Source of the DNA: Telopea speciosissima
Taxonomy: Eukaryota; Streptophyta; Magnoliopsida; Proteales; Proteaceae
Length of the DNA stretch: 64,000 bases
Direction of reading: 5' to 3'
Assembly (NCBI RefSeq): GCF_018873765.1
Contig: NC_057919.1
Coordinates: forward strand, 67,884,984-67,948,983
Below, one piece after another: positions 36,301 to 46,237 of this stretch. A program made the position numbers and the translations under genes. Under the pieces are notes generated by a model. That model was not told the origin of the DNA, searched no databases, and saw only the letters and a list, made by a program, of their open reading frames with translations. Every line of letters begins with the position of its first letter. The first letter of the stretch is position 1.

Positions 36301-37870
36301 ATCATACCTCACTCGGTTGTTTTCTATGATAATATTTCCAACCGTACGAAGAGAAGGAAGTAACACAGAAGGAGATCCGTGGCTAACAACAAACAAATGA
36401 TGAAAGATTAGTTTTGCAGTTACACATTTGTTCCTTTTTTTGTAGAAGGGGGAGGGGATGGATGGAAAGAAAGCTACCTCAATAGCTCTACAAATACAAA
36501 TACGAGGTGACCAACTTCTTCAATGATAGCATCGATTTTATCATCAGCATTATCATTAGACAGATATGCGAATGCCGAACATACATATGTCACAACTTCT
36601 TCATCATTGGAATTCAGAAGATGCGCCAACATCGAAAGGTGAGGCTTCATCTGCATTGTGTATTTAAAGAACATTTATAATAACAACAAAAGTGATTCCG
36701 AAGTTTTTTTAAGGCACAACACAGACAAAAATGTCCAACCTATTCAAAGTAGTAGATGGGTTGCCAGAGAATGAGTGAAATGCCCTTGCAAAAATTCGAT
36801 AGTGTCCAGGCAATAATTTTGAACATAGAAGGTTTTGGAATTACTCGCTCTTTCAACTGTTCAGACAACAGATTCAAGACTTGGCTACTACGAACAAGAT
36901 TTCGACAATTAACAGAATCATCAACAATATTTTCAAGTGCCTACACAGCCTACAGTTTCACACAGTGACTCATAAAAAACCTCATCTTTTATAAACTTGT
37001 AGATTAAAACAACAAAATAAGAATAGCCGAATATCGCAGTCAACCCAAATATACTAGTTCCCGAATATAGGACCAAAGAGAATTTTTAAAAAGCTCCACA
37101 AAAATGGGGATGGCCCCATGATCAATTACAACCTTTGTAATCTCGGAGGTCCCAGAGGTGATGATTGCGAGAGCACAAGCCGCTTCACCTTATTCATTTA
37201 AAAAATTGTACAAATTTAATATGAAAATATTGGGGAAAAATAAAATTCAATTTCGACAAACTTGAAGGTTTGAAAATTTTTCCCACTCAAGAAACTGAAT
37301 TAAGCGAGGAACAACACCAAAATTGATAACTTTGTTAATGGGCTCCTCAATGGTTGGATTACCCTCTGCAAAAAACATGAAGGAAGAATATTAAAGCTTC
37401 TATCAGCAAAAGATAAAGCCGAAAATGGATATAAAAGCTCTAAAATTTAGTCAATACCTAATAAAAATAGTTTCTGAATCCCTCTAGCGGCGTAAAGCTG
37501 TATACTAAAATACTTAGACCTCAAAACTTCATCAACCATATATTGAAAACTCGGTAATTGCAATTGGCGAAAAAAATAATAAGCAATAAGGGTAATAGAC
37601 TAAAAGACAAAGGCGGGACTCGATATTTAATCTACAAATTAATGTGATCCTCTGCTGTCGCACCGTGCAGCCTCACATAAGGAGGACGAAATGACTGAGC
37701 TACCCACTATCCGAGTACCAATTTTGTTTCTTTATTTAATAACTGTGTATTGGTGAGGATGTCGACTATAATGAGTTTTTCCAATATTTTTTATATTTTT
37801 TGATCCGTTTTACTATATTTGCATGTTAGAATAGAATATGTTAAAAATTTGTGCTTTATTTCCTATTTTT

Positions 37871-38018
37871 CACCTGTCTGTGCGGTCGGTGTGCAGCTTT
37901 ATATAGGCAGGGGCAAAATGACCGCCCTACCCACTGTCTGAGCACCATGCCTGGATGGGGTAGTGCAGTCATTTCGTCCCTGTCTATATGAGGCTGCACG
38001 TCGATCGCACTGGTAGGG
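37871..38018. mobile_element. Foldback MITE-like element
   Basis: Arms of about 60 bases (left CACCTGTCTGTGCGGTCGG, right complementary, ending CGCACTGGTAG) flank a CTGTCTGAGCACC centre. A related half-element lies at about 37,648-37,715. Confidence 0.75.
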
Positions 38019-38096
38019 GAAAAACAGGGAATACAGCATAAATTTTCAACATAATTTTATTCTAACACGGAACCTATAGTAAAACGGATCAAATGT

Positions 38097-39068
38097 TGAG
38101 GGAAAGACCTCATACACTCCAAGTCATGTTTTGATGATAACAAATAAAGCCTCTCTTGGACTAACATTTGTGTAAGATGTTTAGATGAGAGCATAGCACC
38201 AAGTGAGGGGGAACGTACACAAATACGTATACAAATGCATACAAGACTACTGCTCAAGATGATTCCAAAGACATATAAGTCAAATCAAGAGCCTATTGTC
38301 AAGATTGAAGTCAAGATTGAAGATTGAAGACAATTGAAGACATTGTAATCATTTATTTGTAAATATAAAGTCACAAATGATGTAATACACACATACATAC
38401 ATATAGAATGACCTGAGGAGGTAAAATGAACCCTTAAGACATGTGACCTTTTAGTTTTGAAACCCCCCCATAATAACCCCTTATTGGAATTGGCTTATTT
38501 TCATAGAAATTGCTCAATTCGGCATATCGGATTAATGGCAATCTCAGAAAATTACCTACAGTAGGCCTCCGGAGTACACTGGATGATGATCCAGCATACC
38601 AAATCACATTTAGCCTTTGTTTTATCCTGATCTGGCATACCGGATAACTATCCAGCATACCGGATCAATAAAAGGCTGTTATAATTTGACCGTTACTCCT
38701 CTCTTGTATATGAAAATTAAGTAATCCAGTATACCGGATTGGAATCCGGCATACCAGATTATTTATGGCTTTTGAAATCCAATCTTAATTTAGATTCCTA
38801 ATTAAATTAAGCCAACTAGCCTCTAAATATCCACTTGTTTAAGGCTCTATCATTGCTAATCATAATTAAAAGCCTCAAATACAAGTTACTATCAAGTGAG
38901 AATTCAAGCATTCATTCAAGGCATTCACTCTCACAAACTTCCTTCATTCAATTTGCATTAACGATCAAAGATTGAAAGGTAGCAAATCTATACTAAAGAT
39001 TGAGGTAACCTTAATCCTTTAGTACATTTTTTACTTTATAAGTAGGTTGAGTTCTATTGCTCTGATAC
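38097..39068. mobile_element. Retroelement (probable LTR-derived) insertion with CCGGCATACCGGAT repeats
   Basis: A 0.97-kb insert in pseudogene-2 intron 1, flanked by a direct CAAATGT (38,090-38,096 and 39,069-39,075). It begins TGAGGGAAAG (TGTTGAGGG when the flank is counted) and ends with GCTCTGATAC(CA), the complement of a tRNA-Met primer site. Between 38,515 and 38,765 it holds six or more variants of TCCGGCATACCGGAT, a palindromic motif. Palindromic repeats of this sort occur in LTRs of large Copia (SIRE/Maximus-type) elements, so a fragment of such an LTR is likely. Which end is which is unresolved. Confidence 0.5.
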
Positions 39069-39631
39069 CAAATGTGAATTCACTGAAAAATACTAAAAAT
39101 GTCAGAAAAAACTCATTATAATTGACATCCTCACCAATACACAGTTCTTAAATAAAGAAACAAAATATGTACATCACTCTCGATGACGTCAGATAGCTGC
39201 ATCAAGGTCGCTGATTGCAGATCCGCTCTTTTCCTCTTTCGTAAGCTTCCGATAATATGAACTTTCGGATCCGGATTCTCTTTCTCAGGCGGCACATTGT
39301 TGCTATGCGTGAGCAAAGCAAAATAACCCTAACATCAAACTAGAAGGAGATCAGGTAAAAAAAATAAAGGAAAAAACAAAAAAGGCAAAAACAAAAAGGG
39401 AGTTAGACTTCTAGTCTTTGTCCGTCTAATTCAGGCATGTTTATTTTAATTTTTTTGTTTTTTAGTAAGAGGTATGATTATTTTAATTGATCTTTTTTTA
39501 CTTTGTCGGGACTTACGTTTACTTTTTGTCATCTTCTATTGGTAGTTTTTTAAGGTGTATAAACATTTTTTTTTTTTGGGAAAGATACTGTGATTACTGC
39601 TGTTTCAGAACCCTTCGACCTTGCTTCAAGG

Positions 39632-39758
39632 CTGCCCGGTACTGTCATATGCGCCCCACACTAGCAAGCAAAAAATATCTCCTTACCCTTGCCCGAGTGG
39701 GGGTAAGGTGCTATTTTTTGCCTTGCTTGTGTGTGGGGTGCAGGACAGTACCGGGCAG
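39632..39758. mobile_element. Foldback MITE-like element
   Basis: Arms start CTGCCCGGTACTGTC and include CCCCACAC and CCTTACCC. The loop is short with TTGCCCGAGTGGGG. Same family design as 17,151-17,323. Confidence 0.75.
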
Positions 39759-39823
39759 GTAGAGGATCAAGACTCGAAGCCTTAGCCATCAGAAATGGAA
39801 TGCTGTTGGACATCTCAACATGA

Positions 39824-39927
39824 AACAGTCTTCAAAATGTCTTAATGCCTGTCCATGGCTAAACGGCTGAGGTTGTGTCGACTTGAGTGATACTCAATCC
39901 CACCTAGGCTCTAATATCAAAACTTTA
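39824..39927 (-). repeat. Relic similar to the primer-site region at 45.14-45.24 kb
   Basis: A block of about 100 bases (CTTAATGCCT, GGCTAAACGGCT, GTGATACTCAATCCC, AGGCTCTAATATCAAA) aligns with 45,136-45,237. On the minus strand it starts with a degenerate tRNA-Met primer site. Probably a second copy of the same retroelement or viral leader. Confidence 0.5.
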
Positions 39928-39959
39928 TGACATATTTAATCATATCTTAATCGATGGAT

Positions 39960-40238
39960 GTCCTCTAGTGACAATAATCTCAAGCGTACGAAGAGCAAGA
40001 AGGAACACAAAAGGAGATCCATGGCTAACAACAAACAAAGGATGAAGGATTAGCTTCACACGTACACATTTGTTCCTTTTTTTTTGGTAGAAGGGAGAGG
40101 GGATGGATGGAAAGAAAGCTACCTCAATAGCTCTACAAATACAAATAGGGTGCGGCTAACTTTTGTAATGATAGCTCGGATTTTATCATTTGGACCATCG
40201 TCAGACAGATATGTGAATGTCGAACATGCATATGTCAC
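39960..40238 (-). pseudogene. Importin-alpha pseudogene 3 (exons 7 and 6, left part)
   Basis: Copy of the 36.3-36.6 kb part of pseudogene 2: exon 7 at about 40,035-39,962 and exon 6 starting at about 40,125. Exon 6 is interrupted at a GTCAC by the TRIM element. The remainder resumes at 40,626. Confidence 0.8.
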
Positions 40239-40625
40239 TATGGGGGTGTAATGTACCTAAAATGCCATGCCCAGATCTCGGTTCGAAACATTGTGCTTGT
40301 GGAGTATGATTTGCAAGGGTTATGGTATTAAAGTTACACTTTTCCTTACAAGGCATCTTTTAGGGGATTGACAAATGTTTCAATCCTAACAATTGGTATC
40401 AGAGCAGGTCACGTTTTCGAGTCTCCTCGGTGCCATGGGTGCTCTGTTATTGGGCGTGCATTTAGGGGGATTGTTGGGGGTGTAATGTACCCAAAATATC
40501 CTGCTCAAATCCCGGCTCAAAACGTGGTGCTTGTGGTGTATGGTTTGCAAAGGTTATGGTATTAAAATTGCACCTTCTTTCACAAGACATCTTTTGTGAG
40601 ATTGACAAACATTTTAATCCTAACA
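40239..40625 (+). mobile_element. TRIM (terminal-repeat retrotransposon in miniature), 387 bases
   Basis: LTRs 40,239-40,391 and 40,472-40,625 (TGTTGGGGGTGTAATG ... AATCCTAACA; the first LTR's start has decayed to TATGGGGG). The 80-base interior starts with the tRNA-iMet primer site TGGTATCAGAGC (40,394) and ends in a purine tract (AGGGGGAT). Target duplication GTCAC lies at 40,234-40,238 and 40,626-40,630. The paralogous exon 6 at about 36,590 has the single uninterrupted GTCAC, proving the insertion. It has no coding capacity, as expected for TRIMs. Confidence 0.93.
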
Positions 40626-41150
40626 GTCACAACTTCTTCATCATTGGAACACGAAGACGCACCAACATCGAAAAGTGAGGGTTGATCTGCATTATGTATT
40701 TAAAGAACATTTATAATAACACCATAATTGATTCTGAAGTTTTTTGAAGGTACAACACAGGCAAAAATGTCCAACCTATTCAAATAGGGATATGGGTTCA
40801 GGGTGTGTCCCGGGAATGTGTGAAATGTCCCTGTAAAAATTTAATAGTGTCCTGGCAATAATTTTGATCATAGAAGGTTTTGGATTTGTACGTCCATTCA
40901 ACTATTTAAACAACAGATTCAAGGCTTAGCTACTGAGGACAAGATCTCGACACTGAACGAAATCATCAACAATATTTTTGAGTACTCACGTAGCCTACAG
41001 TTTCACACAGTGACTTATCAAAAACCTCATCTCTTATAAACTTGTAGATTAAAACAACAAAAAATTTTGGTAATGCATCCAATTCAAAGAAGAAGAATAG
41101 CCGAATATCTATTACTTTAGCATTTAGGGTAAGAGTAATCATAACTTTCT
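40626..41150 (-). pseudogene. Importin-alpha pseudogene 3, exons 6-5 (unit A)
   Basis: Continuation of the exon-6 copy right of the TRIM (CAACTTCTTCATCATTGGAA...), then exon 5 at about 40,850-41,010. Heavily mutated, no open frame. Confidence 0.8.
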
Positions 41151-41379
41151 ATTGGTATCAGAGCAGGTCGCGTGTTCGAGTCTCCCTGGTGCCATGGGTG
41201 GTTTGTTATTGGACGTGCATTTGGGGGGATTGTTGGGGGTGTAATGTACCCAAAATATCATGCCCAAATCCTGACTCGAAACGTGGTGCTTGTGGTGTAT
41301 GGATCGCAAGGGTTATGGTATTAAAATTGCATATTCCCTCACAAGGTATCTTTTATGGGATTGATAAACGCTTTAATCT

Positions 41380-42828
41380 TAACAGTCACGACTTCTTCAT
41401 CATTGGAATACGAAGACGCACCAACATCAAAAAGTGAGGGTTGATCTGCATTATGTATTTAAATAACATTTATAATAACAACATAAGTGATTCTAAAGTT
41501 TTTTTGAAGGCACAACACAGGCAAAAATGTCCAACCTGTTCAAATAGGGATATGGGTTCAGGGTGTGTCCAGGGAATGTGTGAAATGTCCCTACAAAAAT
41601 TTGATAGTGTCCTGGCAACAATTTTGATCATAGAAGGTTTTGGATTTGTACGTCCATTCAACTGTTTAAACAACAGATTCAAGGCTTGGCTACTAAGGAC
41701 AAGATCTCGTCACTGAGCAGAATCATCAGCAATATTTTGGACTAATCATGTTAGGGGTGTCAATTTCAGGCCCGGCCCGGCAGGCCCGACCGAGCCCGCC
41801 CGGTTAAAGCCCGACCCAGATCGGATCAATTCTTAAGCCCGACACGTTTAATAATAGGATAGTCCCGATGTAGGATCCTAGCCCGTCGGGCGCCCGACCG
41901 GACCGATCATTTTCAAGCCCGACCCTTTAAGCAAACCACCCTCCATTAATCCATTTAGCCCACCTGATAACCCTCTCTCTTTTCCTATTTAACTCCTTAA
42001 AATGATTAGCCCATTAAGCCCAAATTAATGGGCAATTCAATTGATGGGTTTTCTTAACTTAGAAAAATGTTTATATTCTTTTCCATTAAGCTTCTCATTT
42101 CATAGAATCAGAACCAAACATATACAAAAAGGATTGGGGGTGTTCTTGTTCCCAAGAGAAAACAAATAGCAGGACGAGCCCAATACTGTCAATGATGATT
42201 GAGCTGATAAGCATAAGCACTTCATAGATTTGAGTTAATCATAATTACAAAAAGAAACAAATCAGTAAATAAAAACTAATAAACATAACTTCTTCCTTTT
42301 TTTTGGTAGAAACTAATAAACATAAGTTCAGGAAAAGATTATGGTTTGAAAAATTGGGTTTGGATTTAGGTCTTGAATGTGTTTTGGTGGAAACCCATTT
42401 CTTTTCTTTTTATTTTTTTAAGTAGGAATTTAATTCTGTAAAGGCCCGATTAAGACCCGATGAAGAGTTAAACAGGCCCACAACCCGATTAAAACTCGAT
42501 TTTAGTACCCGATTAAAGATGGACACAGACCGAACCCCGATCGAGCCCGACATGGCCTGGACCGAATACTTAAATGGTTGGACACGGTGCAACCTGCACA
42601 ATTGGTGAAACCCGGCTAGGCCCGACCGAACCCGACCGAGCCCGATCGGTTGACACCCCTAACTCACGTAGCCTACAGTTTCACACAGTGGCCTATCAAA
42701 AACCTCATCTCTTATAAACTTGTAGATTAAAACAACAGAAAGTTTTGGTAATGCATCCAATTCGAAGAAGAAGAATAGCCGAATATCTATTACTTTAGCA
42801 TTTAGGGCAAGAGTGGTTATAACTTTCT
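41380..42828 (-). pseudogene. Importin-alpha pseudogene exons 6-5 (unit B, split)
   Basis: Same content as unit A. Exon 5 is cut by the hAT-like element 41,752-42,661 and resumes at 42,670 with CCTACAGTTTCACACAG. Confidence 0.8.
41752..42661. mobile_element. hAT-like non-autonomous element, 910 bases
   Basis: Inverted ends TAGGGGTGTCAA ... TTGACACCCCTA followed by subterminal CCCGACC/GGCCCGG-rich words. Flanking 8-mers AATCATGT (41,744-41,751) and ACTCACGT (42,662-42,669) match at six of eight positions. Units A and C lack the insert, so its limits are certain. An 8-base duplication and these ends fit hAT. No transposase is encoded. Confidence 0.85.
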
Positions 42829-43039
42829 GTTGGTATCAGAGCAGGTCACATGTTCGAGTCTCCCAGGTGCCATGGATGCTCTGTTATTGAGCGTGCATTT
42901 GGGGAGATTATTGAGGGTGTAATGCACCCAAAATGTCCTGTCCAGATCCTGGCTCGAAATGTGGTGTTTGTGGTGTATGATTGGGGTTATGGTATTAAAA
43001 TTGTACATTCCTTCATAAGGCGTCTTTTACTGATTGGCA

Positions 43040-43579
43040 AGCGGTTCGATCCTAACAGTCACAAATTCTTTATTATTGAAACACAGAAGACGCACCAACA
43101 TTGGAATATAAGGCTAGATCTGCATTATGTATTTAAAGAACATTTATAATAACATCATAAGTGATTCCGAAGTTTTTTGAAGGCACAATGCAGGCAAAAA
43201 TGTCCAATCTGTTCAAATAGGGATATGGGTTCAGGGTGTGTCTAGGAAATGGATGAAATGTCCCTGTAAGAATTTGAGTGTCCAGACAACAATTTTGATC
43301 ATAGAAGGTTTTGGATTTGTACGCTCATTCAACTGTTTAAACAACAAATTCAAGCCTTGGCTACTAAGGATAAAATCTCGGCACTAAACGGAATCATCAG
43401 CAATATTTTTGAGTGATCACACAACCTACAGTTTCATACAGTGACTCATCAAAATCCTCATCTCTTATAAATTTGTAGATTAAAACAACAACAATTTTTG
43501 GTAATGCGCCCAATTCAGAGAAGAAGAATAGCCGAATATCTATTACTTTAGCATTTGGGACAAGAGTGGTCATAACTTT
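43040..43579 (-). pseudogene. Importin-alpha pseudogene exons 6-5 (unit C)
   Basis: Third copy of the same exon 6-5 block, more diverged, following a partial TRIM LTR (42,910-43,040). Confidence 0.75.
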
Positions 43580-43779
43580 ATAATAAATTCTATACATGAC
43601 TGCCAAATTCTGTGATCATGGTTTCATGTGAAAACCATGAGTGGCTATATTTAAGGTGACGGCATCGAGGAGGGTTACATCAGTCAAAGATAGTGGAAAG
43701 TTCGGGTAACACTGAAAATAAGCTGGTCCTTCACTAAGACTAGTCTCTATTTCCCATATTGGATCTTCAACTAATTCAT

Positions 43780-44769
43780 GCCTAGCATCTCGAATATGAG
43801 CAAGAACAGAATTGTTTTATCCTCGACGGTTTATCTGTAAAGGATACTATCTCACACTGGCTGCCGCTCGAGCCTACTTGTTTTCTCTGTGGTGCTCGTG
43901 CTGAAACCCAATGGCATCTTTTTATATCTTGTGAATGGATTAAGCATGTCTGGACATCTGGGCCACTCGGCCTACGGACTGAGCACCTTAGCAGCCTCGA
44001 TATTGTACATCTTTGTGCCTCCTTTCTGGCTTCCAAAGCCCTGGATTTGAACTCTGCAACTTGGTTTTTTTCTATCTTTATTTTAACTTGTTACTTTGTG
44101 TGGCATGTAAGAAACAAGGTTTCCCGAGGGTTGGCTCCGGCTAACCCATATTTGGTCCTTTCTAATGTCAATCGTTGGATGAGTTATTTACACATCATCC
44201 CCCCACAATGAACCTACTTACGTCACCCCCCCCCCCAAGATTTAAATTGCTTCACCATGCATAACCAACTGCCTAATAACGACATACAATTCCCTATTCT
44301 GTGCTGCACAGGTTTTTCTGATCAGTCAATGGGCCTAACAGAATGGGGGTATTGCTTTTTGTTAGAGGGCGACAGTGTTTTAGGGTCTGCAGAAATTTCG
44401 CGTTCATCTGACCAAAGGGAGGCTGAGCTAACAGGACTCTTGCAGGGATGGAAACACGCACTCAAGAATGGACTCCACCCAACAAAGATATGGATTACTA
44501 ACTATAGCCTAAGTGGTTTTTTGCATTCTGATTCCCACCTACCTGTACCTTGGACTATGATCTCACCTTTTGTAGAGCTCGCAGAACTTACTGCTAATTT
44601 CACTATCACCCCGACCTCCCTACAACATAACCAATGGACTATTGCCCTCCGCTCCCATATTTTGGCTACCATCAGGACTAATTCCCAATCGATGAGCTTC
44701 TTGTAGGATGTAAATACTTTTCTCACCTTTTAATAGAATTTATCCTTTTCTCATTAAAAAAAAAAAAAA
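43780..44769 (+). mobile_element. 5'-truncated LINE (L1-type) with RNase H
   Basis: Plus-strand frames give the zf-RVT zinc motif near 43,870-43,940 (CFLCGARAETQWHLF, CEW). They continue through WFFSIFILTCYFVWHVRNK and, after breaks, reach a 149-codon frame (44,257-44,706) resembling the C-terminal RNase H domain (REAELTGLLQGWKHAL). A short 3' tail ends in poly(A) at 44,755-44,769. Truncation at the 5' side and a poly(A) end are typical of LINE insertion by target-primed reverse transcription. The exact 5' limit and the target duplication were not found. Confidence 0.75.
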
Positions 44770-44863
44770 GAGGTTTAATAGCTACTTGGATTAAACCAAT
44801 ATGGATATATTTAAATCATTGATTTTTATGCTTCTGTATTTGAAAAGAAGAGAGAAGATGTAA

Positions 44864-45237
44864 TCATTCTTGATCAGATATGATGGAAAGTGAATTTTCA
44901 CGAGTCTTAATGTCATAATCGCTAGTACACTTGAATGTCCCTTTGGTATATATATTTGTTTCTTTGAGTTTTGGAATAGTCCAGTTTTCAATATGTTTTT
45001 CAAGATTTTTAAAAGTTATTTGTTCAAAATTATGAACCATATTATTAGAAGAGGAGGAGTTAAATGATAATCTTCTAGAGGTAGATCTGAATATGTTTGC
45101 CATAGGTAACAGTAGACTGGTATCTGTCAATATGAAAGAGTCTTAAAAAATGCCTTAATGCCTTTTCACGGCTAAACGGCTAAGGTCAGTGCCGACTTGG
45201 GTGATACTCAATCCCCTTAGGCTCTAATACCAAAGTG
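44864..45237 (-). pseudogene. Candidate pararetrovirus leader and first ORF start
   Basis: On the minus strand a tRNA-Met-type primer site with one mismatch (TTTGGTATTAGAGCC, 45,234-45,220) is followed about 90 bases later by an ATG (45,130) opening an 88-codon frame. That frame has an N-terminal MTDTSLLLPM, then FNSSSSNNMV, FEQITFKNLEKHI and WTIPKL. Caulimovirids carry such a primer site just ahead of their first (movement-protein) region, so this may be the 5' part of an integrated genome of the type seen at 21-31 kb. The protein identity is not established. It ends at the LINE poly(A) side. Confidence 0.4.
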
Positions 45238-45239
45238 TT

Positions 45240-45965
45240 ACAGTGTTTTGAAAGTAAAGAGAGTTCGCAATTTGTAAAGTTGTAGGGATGCATTTGAACA
45301 AATGAGCATTGGAGCATTTGCAGAAAACCTTAATTTTTTTTTTTAACCCAGTTACAAAAGATCGATGTGTAATATCTATTTATTAACAATTAGCATGCAA
45401 GGCTAGACAGTCAAGATTAAGGACTATCGTAACGTATAGACTTAATTTTCATTTTTAATAGTTATACCATTTATTCTCTTCAAAATAACTTTTCCTAGAA
45501 ATTCTTTTGTGTTAGTGGACATTAACCTTAGGGATCACCATTTACATGGACTAATAAATAGAAGTCCCAAAAGTTAATTAAGGAGTACTTGGGTAGGTGC
45601 ATAGCTAACCCTGTATGTGTTTCTTTTTGGCCTGGAGTCTCTCTAATCTCTTTAGCTGCTTTTATTTCATATCATTGTCCTATTCTTTTAAATACTACGT
45701 GGCCCCTGCACCAATGCGGAGGGTAGTAAAACCACACGTAATGGCATCAATAAGGATGAGATTTTTAATTTCAGGAGAACATGATAGTAATTTCCACACT
45801 CATGTGTCTAGGTGTAGGATCTACATGATGATCACGTAATGCTTTTTTTTTTTCTTTCATATTTGTCCTTATTGTACCTCTTTTTTTTCTTTTTTTAAAG
45901 CACCATGGTTTAAGCAAATTGAGTTTTTCTCTTTTTTCTAAAACAAAAAAAAATATTTCAAGCAC
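45240..45965. other. AT-rich intergenic DNA
   Basis: Homopolymer-rich, no gene or paired repeat seen. Confidence 0.45.
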
Positions 45966-45973
45966 ATTATGAG

Positions 45974-46229
45974 TAGGGTGTAAACGAATAGCCGAAATCC
46001 GTATTCGTATTTGGTTAGCAATATCTGAATCCGTTCGAAAGCTAAACGAATGCGGATACATATATGTTATAGTTATTTGAAAAGCTATATTTACATGTAA
46101 ACGGATAAAATATCTATTTCGTATCCGTGTCCGTACCCTTTAGCACTATTTGAATCCGTCCGAAAACTAATCAGATGCGGATGCGGATATAGCACTATCC
46201 GAGCCGAATCTGATCCGTTTACAACCCTA
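45974..46229. mobile_element. hAT-like MITE, 256 bases
   Basis: Ends TAGGGTGTAAACG ... CGTTTACAACCCTA. Flanking 8-mers ATTATGAG and GGTATGAG agree at six of eight positions. The interior is rich in CGAAT/ATCCG words in inverted arrangement. Confidence 0.75.
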
Positions 46230-46237
46230 GGTATGAG

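Larger units (their letters stand above)
37722..39166. repeat. Large interrupted palindrome in pseudogene-2 intron 1
   Basis: The plus-strand block 37,722-37,870 (TTTTGTTTCTTTATTTAA, TGTATTGGTGAGGATGTC, GATCCGTTTTACTATA) reappears inverted as 39,166-39,076 plus 38,093-38,019. The foldback 37,871-38,018 sits at the centre. The inverted copy is split by the retroelement insert. The intron-1 material therefore exists in both orientations around a hairpin. Confidence 0.75.
36308..39330 (-). pseudogene. Importin-alpha pseudogene 2 (exons 7 to 1, with introns)
   Basis: Reading leftwards from 39,330 it has a scrap of exon 1 (the IBB block, SLRKRKRADLQ, 39,316-39,180), intron 1 (alignable with the intact gene: TGTATTGGTGAGGATGTC), a 1-kb retroelement insert (38,097-39,068), a foldback (37,871-38,018), exon 3 (about 37,370-37,270), exon 4 (37,195-37,065), exon 5 (36,962-36,770, AVWALGN position readable as AV-ALEN), exon 6 (36,665-36,480, LNSNDEEVVTYVCSAFAYLS) and exon 7 (36,390-36,308). 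Exon 2 is too degenerate to place. Exons carry many stops and shifts. Intron retention indicates genomic duplication. Exons 8-10 are missing, roughly the reverse of pseudogene 1, which keeps only 8-10. Confidence 0.85.
40392..43579. repeat. Tandem triplication of a TRIM/importin-pseudogene chimera
   Basis: Three head-to-tail units: 40,392-41,150 (759 bases), 41,151-42,828 (about 760 after removing a 910-base hAT-like insert and its 8-base duplication), and 42,829-about 43,579 (about 751). Each unit runs from the TRIM primer site (ATTGGTATCAGAGCAGG or GTTGGTATCAG...) through the downstream TRIM LTR, exon 6, exon 5 and intron-4-like DNA of the importin pseudogene. Each ends in CATAACTTT. Confidence 0.9.

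Noticed and set aside
40392..43579. Regular repeats that could suggest a CRISPR-like or satellite array
   Set aside because: Only three units of about 760 bases made of TRIM and pseudogene sequence, with no short repeat-spacer structure.
45974..46229. Possible small gene in the inverted CGAAT/ATCCG-rich region
   Set aside because: The ends and flanking 8-mers show a hAT-like MITE, and the frames are by-products.
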